A DNA stretch of 15,586 bases from JAAYKM01 sp964411235 (GTDB lineage: Bacteria > Desulfobacterota > Syntrophia > Syntrophales > JAAYKM01): positions 1-15,586 of the forward strand of contig CAYPKE010000053.1 of NCBI GenBank assembly GCA_964411235.1, given 5' to 3'. Below the pieces are notes generated by a model. It saw only the letters and a list, made by a program, of their open reading frames with translations. It ran no database searches and had not been told where the DNA came from. Each line of letters opens with the position of its first letter. The stretch's first letter is position 1. The position numbers were made by a program, and so were the translations under genes. Of this stretch, positions 1 to 7,387 are shown one piece after another.

Positions 1-50
1 TTTATCAAATGCTTATATCTGTCTCAGTGTACTAAAATGTCAGAAGACCC

Positions 51-94
51 AATAAAAAAGAACCACACCGGCGGAAAACGCCGGTGTGGTTCTT
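51..94 (-). terminator. Rho-independent terminator of the minus-strand array
   Basis: A near-perfect hairpin has arms at 58-73 and 79-94 (16 bp, GC-rich core) and a five-base loop. On the minus strand the stem is followed at once by a T-run (CTTTTTTATT, complement of 51-60). It lies 17 bases past the stop of the kinase-like gene, so it ends transcription of the whole leftward array. The plus-strand side has no T-run, so it works in one direction only. Confidence 0.9.
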
Positions 95-110
95 GGTATG
101 ACTCTTGTTA

Positions 111-812
111 CTATAAATTCTTTTCTTTCTTCCAGGCTTCGAAGGCGACAACAATCGTGTCCACCGCGCCGTCGATGGGAATCTTGCCCATGTTGATGAA
201 CAGATCATAATCGTAAGGATTTGTAACATCGGCATTAAAGTATTTCTGAATGAAGGCCCGGCGGTCCGATTCCGTTGTGATGGCATACTGCTCGGCTTCC
301 CGCCGCGAACAGGCCTTGGCGTTCATGATGCGCTGGATCCGGATGTCCAGGGGGCCGATCAGCCGAATCCGGAACGTTTTTTCGGGCGGCAGGACATACT
401 GGGCGCCGCGTCCCAGAATGACGGCGTTGCCGTGACGTCCAACTGTGCCGATGACCTTGGTCAAATGGAATAAAAACTGATCCGGCCATAAATGGCGTGT
501 TTCAAACAGAGATGTAAGCCAGTCGTCCCGTTTGGTGATTTCCTTCTCATCCAGAGAGCGAATTACCCGTTCGCTCATCTGAACGCTTTCGGCAATTTGT
601 TGGGATATCTGACCGGAAATCAGGTCCATCTTCAGCTTGGCTGACAGTTTACTGGCTATTTCCGTTCCGCCGCTGCCGGGCTCCCTCGACACGGTTATTA
701 TCGGTTTCGGTTCAAAGACGGGACTCTTCTCCTCCTTGGAAAGAAGTGTCCACTTTGATAACTGCTCTTCGACAAGATGTTCTATCGAACGCTTAACCTG
801 TTTCTGTTTCAT
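111..812 (-). CDS. Cytidylate kinase-like family protein
   Basis: The product has 233 residues. An N-terminal charged helix of about 35 residues precedes the nucleotide-kinase fold. The phosphate-binding segment SREPGSGGTEIA is at residues 42-53, followed by a GRGAQYVLP segment and a C-terminal stretch with ESDRR...YFNADVTNPYDYDLFIN, typical of the cytidylate-kinase-like family (Pfam Cytidylate_kin2). Family members are predicted P-loop kinases, but the substrate is generally unproven; this is not the canonical Cmk. The ATG at 812 is chosen because AAGGAGG lies five bases upstream; an in-frame ATG at 884 has no such site. It is the last gene before the terminator, 93 bases after the ACT gene, so probably co-transcribed with paaK and the ACT gene. 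Confidence 0.85.
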   Translation of the reverse strand: MKQKQVKRSIEHLVEEQLSKWTLLSKEEKSPVFEPKPIITVSREPGSGGTEIASKLSAKLKMDLISGQISQQIAESVQMSERVIRSLDEKEITKRDDWLTSLFETRHLWPDQFLFHLTKVIGTVGRHGNAVILGRGAQYVLPPEKTFRIRLIGPLDIRIQRIMNAKACSRREAEQYAITTESDRRAFIQKYFNADVTNPYDYDLFINMGKIPIDGAVDTIVVAFEAWKKEKNL

Positions 813-867
813 AGGGCCTCCTTTTGATCGAATCCGCACCGGAAAGAGAGTTAATCCGTTGGCCTTA

Positions 868-895
868 CTTGTTTGACAACCCATTTCAAAACAAG
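868..895. repeat. Inverted repeat between the ACT and kinase-like genes
   Basis: Perfect 7-bp arms CTTTGTT-like in composition are read as CTTGTTT at 868-874 and AAACAAG at 889-895, with a 14-base spacer. The repeat sits in the 93-base gap between the ACT gene and the kinase-like gene. It could be a weak RNA hairpin that adjusts expression of the last gene, or a protein site. No T-run follows, so it is not an obvious terminator. Confidence 0.3.
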
Positions 896-905
896 CGCCA
901 ACACA

Positions 906-1337
906 TCACAGGGAATATAGCTTTTCCCCCGGGAGAACGGTTTTGTTGTTTTTGAGAAGCACATCAATCGCCGCATCGGGATTGTCGAACCGGAAAAGCA
1001 TAACTGCGTTCTGGCCGCTCTTTTCTACGAAGGCATACATGTATTCGATGTTGATCGCCGCATTTGCCAGCACTTCCAGGATACTATGGAGACCGCCCGG
1101 CTGATCGGGAACTTCGACCGCCACAACGTTTGTACGGCTTACGGTGTAGCCGTTTTCCTTGAGGACACGGTTGGCGTCGGCAACATGATCGACGATCAGC
1201 CGAACGATGCCGAAGTCCGACGTGTCCGCCACCGCCAAAGTGCGGATATTGATGTTCGCATCCCGGAGAATCCGGGTGACGTTCTCCAGGCCGCCGGGTT
1301 TGTTTTCCAGGAAAATGGAAATCTGTTCAACCTTCAT
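906..1337 (-). CDS. Tandem ACT-domain protein (amino-acid-binding regulator)
   Basis: The product has 143 residues and consists of two ACT domains with no catalytic domain: ACT1 at about residues 2-67 (VEQISIFLENKPGGL) and ACT2 at about 72-143 (VAVEVPDQPGGL). The ENKPGGL and DQPGGL loops at the first strand-helix turn are the usual ligand-binding positions. ACT domains bind small molecules, most often amino acids. Stand-alone double-ACT proteins are commonly encoded beside PaaK-type CoA ligases in anaerobes. Here the gene starts about 30 bases after the paaK stop and is surely in the same transcript. The start at 1337 has AGGAGGA six bases upstream; an ATG two codons earlier (1343) is an alternative with poorer spacing. 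A sensing or allosteric role for the ligase or oxidoreductase is an inference. Confidence 0.88.
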   Translation of the reverse strand: MKVEQISIFLENKPGGLENVTRILRDANINIRTLAVADTSDFGIVRLIVDHVADANRVLKENGYTVSRTNVVAVEVPDQPGGLHSILEVLANAAINIEYMYAFVEKSGQNAVMLFRFDNPDAAIDVLLKNNKTVLPGEKLYSL

Positions 1338-1366
1338 GAGCATTCCTCCTCCACCTCTGCAGGATA

Positions 1367-2674
1367 TTAGATTTTGCGCTGATCGATAACCCGGCTTGCT
1401 TTGCCCTCGAATCGCTGGAGTGTTTTGGGCTCCACCAGCTTGACCCTAGCGGTGACGCCGAGAAAATCCTTCAGATCCTTGATTATGCGCCGTTCGATTT
1501 TCTGAAGCGATTTGATTTCGTCGGCATTGATGAACAGGCGTTCGTTGACTTCCACCTGGACTTCCAGGGTGTCGAGGGTGCCTTCCCGGTCCACGATAAG
1601 CTGATAGTGGGGATCAAGGCCTTCGATACCGACGAGAACGTCTTCGATCTGGGAGGGGAACACATTGACGCCGCGGATGATCAGCATGTCGTCGCTGCGT
1701 CCCATCACCCGCTCCATCCGGTAATGACTCCGGCCGCAAATGCACGGGGCCGGGATAAGACGCGACAGATCCCGTGTCCGGTAGCGGATGAGGGGGAAGG
1801 CTTCCTTGGAGAGGGTGGTAAAAACAAGTTCTCCCTTTTCGCCGGGAGGCAGCACCTCGCCGGTTGCCGGATTGATGGTTTCAACCAGAAAATGATCCTC
1901 AAAGACATGCATCCCCTCTCGCCCTTCCAGGCATTCCATGGCCACACCGGGCCCCATGATTTCGGACAGACCGTAGATGTTCATCGCCGTCAGGTTCAGA
2001 GCGTCTTCGACCTCCTCCTTCATCTTTTCGCTCCAGGGTTCCGCGCCGAAGATGCCGACTCGAAGCTTAAGGCTGCGCATATCCACACCCATCGCTTCAC
2101 CCTGCTCCGCCAAATTCAGAGCGTACGAGGGGGTGCAGCAGATGGCGGTGGGGCCGAAATCCTGCAGGATCATGATCTGGCGCTTTGTATTGCCGCCCGA
2201 CATGGGAATAACGCTTGCACCAAGTTTTTCCGCGCCGTAATGGACCCCCAGACCGCCGGTGAACAGGCCGTAACCGTAGGCGTTGTGAATCATGTCGTTT
2301 TTGGTCAGGCCGGCAGCGACAAAGCAGCGGGCCATGAGTTCCGACCAGTTTTCAATGTCGCGTTTCGTGTATCCGACGACGGTCGAACGGCCCGTCGTGC
2401 CTGAAGACGCATGCAGGCGGACGACGCTGCTCATGGGAACGGCAAACATCCCGAAGGGATAATTATCCCGCAGGTCCTGTTTTGTTGTGAAGGGAAAGCG
2501 CCGCAGGTCATCCAGACTCTTGATGTCTTCGGGAGAAACGCCGGCGTCATCGAAAGATTTCCGATAAAAGCCGACCGTGTGGTAGACGCGCGAAACCACC
2601 TGCTGAAGACGCTTAAGCTGGAGGATCTCCAGTACCTCACGCGGCAGGGTTTCATATTCTTCATTATAGATCAT
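1367..2674 (-). CDS. paaK: Phenylacetate-CoA ligase family protein (AMP-forming)
   Basis: The product has 435 residues, the usual PaaK length. It belongs to the adenylate-forming superfamily: arylacetate (or similar acid) + ATP + CoA gives acyl-CoA + AMP + PPi. The phosphate-binding loop HASSGTTGRS is at 88-97, YGLSE at 234-238, RTRDLSR with a following CICG pair at 311-314, the hinge GRSDDMLIIRG at 325-335, and the C-terminal lysine in FEGKASR at 425. The ATG at 2674 has GGGGG about nine bases upstream. It follows the oxidoreductase gamma gene by 112 bases and has its own likely promoter there. In anaerobes such ligases beside 2-oxoacid oxidoreductases often act on aryl acids, but the exact substrate is not readable. 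The family assignment is secure; phenylacetate as substrate is not. Confidence 0.92.
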   Translation of the reverse strand: MIYNEEYETLPREVLEILQLKRLQQVVSRVYHTVGFYRKSFDDAGVSPEDIKSLDDLRRFPFTTKQDLRDNYPFGMFAVPMSSVVRLHASSGTTGRSTVVGYTKRDIENWSELMARCFVAAGLTKNDMIHNAYGYGLFTGGLGVHYGAEKLGASVIPMSGGNTKRQIMILQDFGPTAICCTPSYALNLAEQGEAMGVDMRSLKLRVGIFGAEPWSEKMKEEVEDALNLTAMNIYGLSEIMGPGVAMECLEGREGMHVFEDHFLVETINPATGEVLPPGEKGELVFTTLSKEAFPLIRYRTRDLSRLIPAPCICGRSHYRMERVMGRSDDMLIIRGVNVFPSQIEDVLVGIEGLDPHYQLIVDREGTLDTLEVQVEVNERLFINADEIKSLQKIERRIIKDLKDFLGVTARVKLVEPKTLQRFEGKASRVIDQRKI

Positions 2675-2702
2675 GTGATGATCCCCCTTTCAGGATAGCT
2701 GA

Positions 2703-2739
2703 TGATTTTATATATACCGGCTGCAGCGGATAAAATCAA
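2703..2739 (-). promoter_or_regulatory. Likely promoter with overlapping dyad, upstream of paaK
   Basis: On the minus strand TTGATT (2739-2734) and TATATA (2716-2711) are 17 bases apart, a good sigma-70 layout about 40-65 bases upstream of the paaK start. A perfect 9-bp inverted repeat, TGATTTTAT (2703-2711) and ATAAAATCA (2730-2738), covers both elements, so a repressor bound there would block RNA polymerase. It suggests that paaK, the ACT gene and the kinase-like gene can be transcribed separately from the oxidoreductase genes. No convincing terminator precedes it, so read-through is also likely. Confidence 0.5.
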
Positions 2740-2786
2740 CGACTTGATCGCTTGGTTATCGATAAAGAGAGGGTTTGGGGCCCGGA

Positions 2787-3320
2787 TCAGGCCACGCTGT
2801 CATAGCCGCCCTGAATCGCCTTGATGGTCAGGTCGGCCAGAGATTTTTTGGCGCCCATCAGGTTCCGGACACTCTGTGCGAGCGTCTCCATTTTGACGAC
2901 CGGCACGACCTTCAGCATGGCGCCGAGCATGACCATATTGGCGGAGCGCTCATTGGCCACTTCCCGGCCGATCCGATTGGCCGCCACAGCATAGAAAACG
3001 ACACCCGGCTGATCCGGAACGGCATCGACAAGGTCTGCATTATAGATCAATTTGGCCCCCGGCTTGAGGCGAGGCAGAAAAGAGATGACGGAGGGCTTGT
3101 TCAGGGCGATCAGGACATCCGGAGAAGACACCACCGGCGAGGCGATTTCCTCCGTGGCGATACTGGTGGTGCAGTTGGCCGTCCCACCACGCATGGCGGC
3201 CCCGTAACAGGGCAGGTAGGAAACGAAAAAATTTTCATACATGGCGGCGTTTCCCAGGACGTTGCCTACGGTCAAAGCCCCCTGTCCGCCGGATCCCGAA
3301 CACAGAATAGTCGTCAGCAT
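2787..3320 (-). CDS. 2-oxoacid:ferredoxin oxidoreductase, gamma subunit
   Basis: The product has 177 residues. It is the CoA/gamma-domain subunit of a KorC/VorC-type enzyme. GSGGQG at residues 9-14 is the family's N-terminal glycine motif and YGAAMRGGTANC at 39-50 is the second family signature. The start at 3320 is chosen because AAGGA lies four bases upstream and the protein then begins at the first strand of the domain; an in-frame start 25 codons earlier would lie inside the beta gene. It overlaps the end of the beta gene by 7 bases, so translation is coupled. Order delta-alpha-beta-gamma matches the korDABC arrangement of archaea and anaerobes. Confidence 0.9.
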   Translation of the reverse strand: MLTTILCSGSGGQGALTVGNVLGNAAMYENFFVSYLPCYGAAMRGGTANCTTSIATEEIASPVVSSPDVLIALNKPSVISFLPRLKPGAKLIYNADLVDAVPDQPGVVFYAVAANRIGREVANERSANMVMLGAMLKVVPVVKMETLAQSVRNLMGAKKSLADLTIKAIQGGYDSVA

Positions 3321-4105
3321 GTTATCCTTTTTTTCTCCCTTTTGTCGGTCAGCACCCCAAGGGAAAATTCTTTTTCCAGCACGGCGTGAATCCACGCGAT
3401 GGATTCGATGGGACTCAGTTTCCAGTTCGTCGGGCAGGCCGAGAGGACTTCGATAATGGAATAACCGAGACCATCCACCTGAGTCTGGAAAGCGGTCCGA
3501 ATGGCTTTTTTCGTCTTGCGGATCGCTGCAGGGGTCGTCACGGCGACACGCTCGGCATACACCACCCCTGGCAGATTTGCCACCATATCGGTAATATGCA
3601 GGGTATAGCCGTCGGCTTCCGGGGTCCGCCCGAGGGGGGTGGTCGTCGTTTTTTGGCGGAGCAGCGTGGTCGGCGCCATCTGTCCCCCCGTCATGCCGTA
3701 GACGGCGTTGTTGATGAAAATAACGGTAATGTTTTCGCCCCGGTTGGCCGAGTGAATCGTTTCCGCCGTACCGATGGCCGAGAGGTCGCCGTCACCCTGG
3801 TAAGTGAAGACAAACAGGTCGGGCCTTGCCCGCTTGATTCCGGTCGCGACGGCCGTACCCCGGCCGTGGGACGATTCGATCATGTCCACGTCAAGATAGT
3901 CGTAGGCCAGCACGGCGCACCCCGCGGGATTGACGCAAAAGGCCTTTTCCCCGAGATCCATTTCTTCAAGAAGTTCGGCGATGACGCGATGCACGACGCC
4001 ATGACCGCAGCCGGGGCAGTAATGAGAGCTGACATTTTGTTTGTGGTATTTCGGCCAGGGGTTTAGAAGTTCCATAGAGCTTTTCTTTCTTATTTCCCTT
4101 GTCAT
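3314..4105 (-). CDS. 2-oxoacid:ferredoxin oxidoreductase, beta (TPP-binding) subunit
   Basis: The product has 263 residues. It binds thiamine diphosphate and helps hold a [4Fe-4S] cluster. CPGCG is at 30-34 and further cysteines at 57 and 63 (CVNPAGC); the TPP/Mg motif is GDGD at 104-107 followed by INNAVYGMTGGQ at 131-142. The ATG at 4105 overlaps the alpha stop as ATGA, a classic coupled start. An ATG at 4075 (MELLNPWP) would give a slightly shorter protein closer to the conserved core, and neither has a clear Shine-Dalgarno site. The reaction of the complex is 2-oxoacid + CoA + oxidised ferredoxin to acyl-CoA + CO2 + reduced ferredoxin. The family includes 2-oxoglutarate, branched-chain and indolepyruvate/aryl enzymes, and sequence motifs alone do not choose between them. 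Confidence 0.92.
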   Translation of the reverse strand: MTREIRKKSSMELLNPWPKYHKQNVSSHYCPGCGHGVVHRVIAELLEEMDLGEKAFCVNPAGCAVLAYDYLDVDMIESSHGRGTAVATGIKRARPDLFVFTYQGDGDLSAIGTAETIHSANRGENITVIFINNAVYGMTGGQMAPTTLLRQKTTTTPLGRTPEADGYTLHITDMVANLPGVVYAERVAVTTPAAIRKTKKAIRTAFQTQVDGLGYSIIEVLSACPTNWKLSPIESIAWIHAVLEKEFSLGVLTDKREKKRITC

Positions 4106-5160
4106 GGCGATGTCATCTTGTCCCGGATGACCTGGACGAATTCATCCGGTTCGGGGATAATGCCCCCGGGCCTTCCGTAAAATTGTACTTCCGCCCTTCC
4201 CTCCAGGGCCAGACGGACATCCTCGACCATCTGCCCTGTGCTCATTTCCAGCACGACGAAACGCTTTATTCTCCGGGAGAGTTCCCGGAGTATTTCACCC
4301 GGGAAAGGCCACACCGTGATGGGACGAAGAAGGCCCGCCTTCAACCCCTGATCCCGCAGATGGTTAATCGCGCCTTTGGCGACCCTGGCGGTTGTGCCGT
4401 ACGCAACGGCGATGATGTCCGCGTCCTCGGCACAATATGTTTCAAAGCGGGTCTCGTTTTGGGCGATCTCTTCGTATTTCCGGAACAGGTTCCAGTTGTG
4501 TAACTCCATTTTCTGGGGATCCAGCACGAGGGAAGCGAGAAAGCGGCTGGGGCCGCTGCCGCGCCCGGTAAGAGCCCAGTCTTTTTTGGGCAGGGTCTTC
4601 GGATCGATCGGATCGGGGAACAACACCGGTTCCTTGATCTGGCCCATCATGCCGTCGCCCAGCATCATGACCGGTGTCCGGTAGCGATCGGCAATATCGA
4701 AGGCCACGAAGACCAAATCGGCTATTTCCTGGATGGAACTGGGGGCGAGAACGGGAGTTCGGTAATCTCCGTGTCCTCCCCCGCGGGTGGCCTGGAAATA
4801 GTCGCCCTGAGCAGGGGCGATATTGCCCATACCGGGACCGCCGCGCATGATGTTTACGATGACCGCCGGCAACTGGAACCCGGCCAGAAAGGAGATGCCC
4901 TCCTGTTTCAGGCTGACGCCGGGAGAAGACGACGAAGTCATAGCCCGGGCGCCGGTGGCGGAAGCGCCGACGACCATGTTGATCGCCGCCAGTTCGCTTT
5001 CCGATTGGATAAACGCCCCGCCGGCTTTCCGCATGTTTTCGGACATATATTCACACAGTTCGTTCTGGGGTGTGATGGGATAGCCGAAATAGGCCCGGCA
5101 ACCGGCGCGGATGGCAGCCTCGGCGAAGGTGTGGTTGCCGCTCATGAAGATTTTATTCAC
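4102..5160 (-). CDS. 2-oxoacid:ferredoxin oxidoreductase, alpha subunit
   Basis: The product has 352 residues, the length of a single-domain KorA/VorA alpha chain without a fused gamma domain. GYPITPQNE at 26-34 is the conserved alpha-subunit segment next to the TPP and substrate, TSSSSPG is at 75-81, and NIMRGGPGMG at 103-112. The C-terminal part (about 240-350) is the transketolase-like C-terminal domain, with RPITVWPFP. The start is GTG at 5160, with AGAGG seven bases upstream, overlapping the ferredoxin gene's end by 8 bases (GTGAATAA). Length and gene order fit 2-oxoglutarate or branched-chain 2-oxoacid enzymes better than the large fused indolepyruvate enzyme IorA. Confidence 0.92.
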   Translation of the reverse strand: MNKIFMSGNHTFAEAAIRAGCRAYFGYPITPQNELCEYMSENMRKAGGAFIQSESELAAINMVVGASATGARAMTSSSSPGVSLKQEGISFLAGFQLPAVIVNIMRGGPGMGNIAPAQGDYFQATRGGGHGDYRTPVLAPSSIQEIADLVFVAFDIADRYRTPVMMLGDGMMGQIKEPVLFPDPIDPKTLPKKDWALTGRGSGPSRFLASLVLDPQKMELHNWNLFRKYEEIAQNETRFETYCAEDADIIAVAYGTTARVAKGAINHLRDQGLKAGLLRPITVWPFPGEILRELSRRIKRFVVLEMSTGQMVEDVRLALEGRAEVQFYGRPGGIIPEPDEFVQVIRDKMTSP

Positions 5161-5374
5161 GGTACACCTCTATCACCAGGTCAGGGCACACAAGGACGCA
5201 GGAAAGGCAACCCGTGCATGCTTCCGGGTTGACAGGTTCCGCGTAATGGTAGCCCATTTCGTTAAGGGAGTGTGAAGAGGCAAGGACCCGAGGCTTGCAA
5301 TATTCAATACACAAATTACAGCCCTTGCAGAAATCCTGCTTGACAACGACTTGAAAGGAATTCTTTTTTGACAT
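5153..5374 (-). CDS. 2-oxoacid:ferredoxin oxidoreductase, delta (2x[4Fe-4S] ferredoxin) subunit
   Basis: The product has 73 residues. Two four-cysteine motifs are visible: C16, C19, C22, C26 and C53, C56, C59, C63, each CX2CX2CX3C, so it should carry two [4Fe-4S] clusters and pass electrons from the catalytic subunits to free ferredoxin. The last cysteine of the first motif is followed by Lys-Pro rather than directly by Pro. The start at 5374 (MSKKNSF) matches the usual start of delta subunits; an in-frame ATG at 5422 would add 16 low-complexity residues, and neither start has a strong Shine-Dalgarno site. It is the first gene of the delta-alpha-beta-gamma set and overlaps alpha. Confidence 0.9.
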   Translation of the reverse strand: MSKKNSFQVVVKQDFCKGCNLCIEYCKPRVLASSHSLNEMGYHYAEPVNPEACTGCLSCVLVCPDLVIEVYRE

Positions 5375-5692
5375 GGTTTGTGGCCCGGTCGGCTTACGCA
5401 GGCCATGCCCGCCGCCGGCCATCTTTCATATTTTATCCCCTGGGGATTACGGATGATTCCAGGGGCTCGCTTGCGTCAGCCCTTTTTGTTGATAAACATT
5501 TCGGGGGGCTCACCATACGCCCAACACAACGGAAATTTCAAGGAGAAAAAGCAACTTTCAAAATGAACCGTCCGGGTCCCTTTCCTGTCGGATCAACGCG
5601 ACGCGACCCGCAATTCCTTTTTCTTAAGGCACCTCCTGCTGATGAGCTTCGTAAGAAGGGCGAAAAAAGCCAAAAATCGCTCATCCGGAAAG
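5375..5692. other. 318-base intergenic region between ligase and oxidoreductase genes
   Basis: No credible gene is present. Structures seen: 7-bp arms GATGAGC (5641-5647) and GCTCATC (5679-5685) enclosing a small GGC-GAAAAAA-GCC hairpin, starting 8 bases past the ligase stop; a 7-bp inverted repeat CCCCTGG (5437-5443) and CCAGGGG (5459-5465) in the leader of the ferredoxin gene; and a GGGCT/AGCCC hairpin followed by a T-run on the plus strand at about 5463-5486. None is a textbook minus-strand terminator, so the ligase transcript may continue into the oxidoreductase genes. Confidence 0.5.
5512..5541 (-). promoter_or_regulatory. Possible sigma-70 promoter for the oxidoreductase genes
   Basis: On the minus strand TTGAAA (5541-5536, five of six consensus bases) and TATGGT (5517-5512, four of six) are 18 bases apart. 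Transcription from here would give a leader of about 130 bases before the ferredoxin start at 5374, including the 7-bp inverted repeat at 5437-5465. The -10 is weak, so this is only a candidate. Confidence 0.3.
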
Positions 5693-7363
5693 TTACAAGT
5701 TTTCCTTGTCCTTGTTCCGAATCGCTACGCGGCGGATCTTGCCGCTGATCGTTTTCGGCAGTTCCTTTGCGAACTCAATGATGCGCGGGTACTTGTAGGG
5801 TGCTGTGACCTTCTTCACATGCTCCTGCAGTTCCACGACCAGGGCATCGCTTCCCGTATGCCCCTGGGCCAGGACGACCGTTGCCTTGACGACAGCGCCT
5901 CGGATGTCATCGGGAACACTCGTGATGGCGCATTCGAGGACTGCCGGATGCTGGATCAGGGCACTTTCCACTTCGAAGGGCCCGATCCGGTAACCCGAGC
6001 TTTTGATCAGATCGTCGGCCCGGCCGACGAACCAATGATAGCCGTCCTCGTCCTTCCAGGCCATGTCGCCCGTGTAGTACCAGCCGTCATGCCAGACCCG
6101 GTCCGTTGTGTCCTTATCCCGGAAATAGCCGCCGAACATGCCCACGGGCTTCATGGCATCCACATGCAGGGCAATCTCTCCTTCTTCGCCGACTTCTGCA
6201 GGTTTCCCTTCCCCGTTGATCAACTCGATCACGTAACCGGGAGAGGGCTTGCCCATCGAGCCCGGTTTGGGTTCCATCCAGGGATAGGTGCCGATGGCGC
6301 AGGTCATTTCGGTTTGACCGTAACCTTCCATGAGACGGAGCCCTGTCTGCTGGAGGAACTGCTGATAGACTTCAGGATTCAGAGGTTCCCCGGCTGTGAC
6401 ACAGTATTTCATGCAACCGGAATCGAAATTCCGCAGATCCTGCTTGATGAGGAATCGATAAACTGTGGGCGGTCCGCAGAAAGTGGTCACCTGGTGTTCG
6501 ATGGCTTTCTTCCAGACGTTGACCGGATCAAACTGATCGTAATCATAGACGAACACGGCGCAGCCCGAGAGCCACTGCCCGTATATCTTTCCCCATACGG
6601 CCTTGGCCCAGCCCGTGTCGGCGACGGTATAGTGCAGGCCGTTGTCTTCGACGTTCTGCCAGTATTTTGCCGTCAGGATGTGGCCCAGGGGATAGGTGAA
6701 GTCGTGCTGGACCATCTTGGGCATCCCCACCGTACCGGATGTGAAATAAAGAATCATGATGTCGCTGTTTTTCGGTGCGTCAGCGCCGGTCGGTTTCTCG
6801 AACTGGTCGGAGGAGGCTGCCATCTCTTCCTCATAGGAGATCCAGCCGTCGCGTTTGCCGCTCAGAATAATCTTGGAAGCGAGGATTCCGGGTACCTGTC
6901 TGTCCGCTTCTTCCACGTAGCCCGCCAGGTCGGGGTCGTTGATGCAGACGATGTTCCTGATCTCGGCGCGTTCGATCCGGTAGACGATGTCCTTCGTTGT
7001 CAACATATGGGTGGCGGGAATGCCGATGGCGCCGATTTTATGCAGGCCCACGAAGAGGAACCAGAATTCGTAGCGGCCCTTGCAGACGAGCATGACGGTA
7101 TCGCCCTTCCTGATACCCGCCTTCTTGAACATATTGGCCGCCTTGTCGCTGTAGCGCTTCATGTCGGCAAAGGAAAAGGTGAGGGATGTGCCGAAGTCGT
7201 CGCAATAAACGAGGGCGCGCTTGTTCGGAACTTCCCTGGCGTAAACATCAACCACATCGTAGCCGAAGTTGAATGCGGGGGGGACGTTTATGTTGAAATT
7301 TGTCTTGAAATCCTCGTAAGAATTAAAGTCCGTCCGGTCCAGGTAACGGTCGATCAGAGACAT
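5693..7363 (-). CDS. AMP-forming acyl-CoA synthetase (medium/branched-chain type)
   Basis: The product has 556 residues, a full-length ligase of the ANL superfamily, most like the medium-chain/branched-chain synthetases (bacterial and archaeal MACS proteins such as that of Methanosarcina). It makes acyl-CoA from a free acid, ATP and CoA in the cytoplasm. The phosphate-binding loop YFTSGTVGMPK is at 206-216, GYGQTEM at 347-353, YYTGD at 429-433, the hinge GRADDLIK at 447-454, and the catalytic lysine K542 in PKTISGKIRR. The ATG at 7363 has AAGGAGG seven bases upstream. It starts 24 bases after the XRE-cupin gene, so the two form an operon. The substrate is unknown; the neighbours suggest the acid corresponding to the 2-oxoacid used by the downstream oxidoreductase. 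Confidence 0.92.
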   Translation of the reverse strand: MSLIDRYLDRTDFNSYEDFKTNFNINVPPAFNFGYDVVDVYAREVPNKRALVYCDDFGTSLTFSFADMKRYSDKAANMFKKAGIRKGDTVMLVCKGRYEFWFLFVGLHKIGAIGIPATHMLTTKDIVYRIERAEIRNIVCINDPDLAGYVEEADRQVPGILASKIILSGKRDGWISYEEEMAASSDQFEKPTGADAPKNSDIMILYFTSGTVGMPKMVQHDFTYPLGHILTAKYWQNVEDNGLHYTVADTGWAKAVWGKIYGQWLSGCAVFVYDYDQFDPVNVWKKAIEHQVTTFCGPPTVYRFLIKQDLRNFDSGCMKYCVTAGEPLNPEVYQQFLQQTGLRLMEGYGQTEMTCAIGTYPWMEPKPGSMGKPSPGYVIELINGEGKPAEVGEEGEIALHVDAMKPVGMFGGYFRDKDTTDRVWHDGWYYTGDMAWKDEDGYHWFVGRADDLIKSSGYRIGPFEVESALIQHPAVLECAITSVPDDIRGAVVKATVVLAQGHTGSDALVVELQEHVKKVTAPYKYPRIIEFAKELPKTISGKIRRVAIRNKDKENL

Positions 7364-7387
7364 CGCGCTCCTCCTTGCTGCGGTTGA

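Noticed and set aside
812..884. Upstream ATG that would lengthen the cytidylate-kinase-like protein by 24 residues
   Set aside because: It lacks a ribosome binding site, and the internal ATG at 812 has a near-perfect one.
1607..2404. A 265-codon plus-strand frame opposite paaK
   Set aside because: Antisense shadow of a well-supported gene, His/Arg/Ala-rich with no domain I recognise.
5642..7387. A 581-codon open frame on the plus strand opposite the acyl-CoA synthetase
   Set aside because: It is antisense to a ligase with every family motif, has no recognisable domain and no ribosome binding site; GC-rich third positions keep the opposite frame open.
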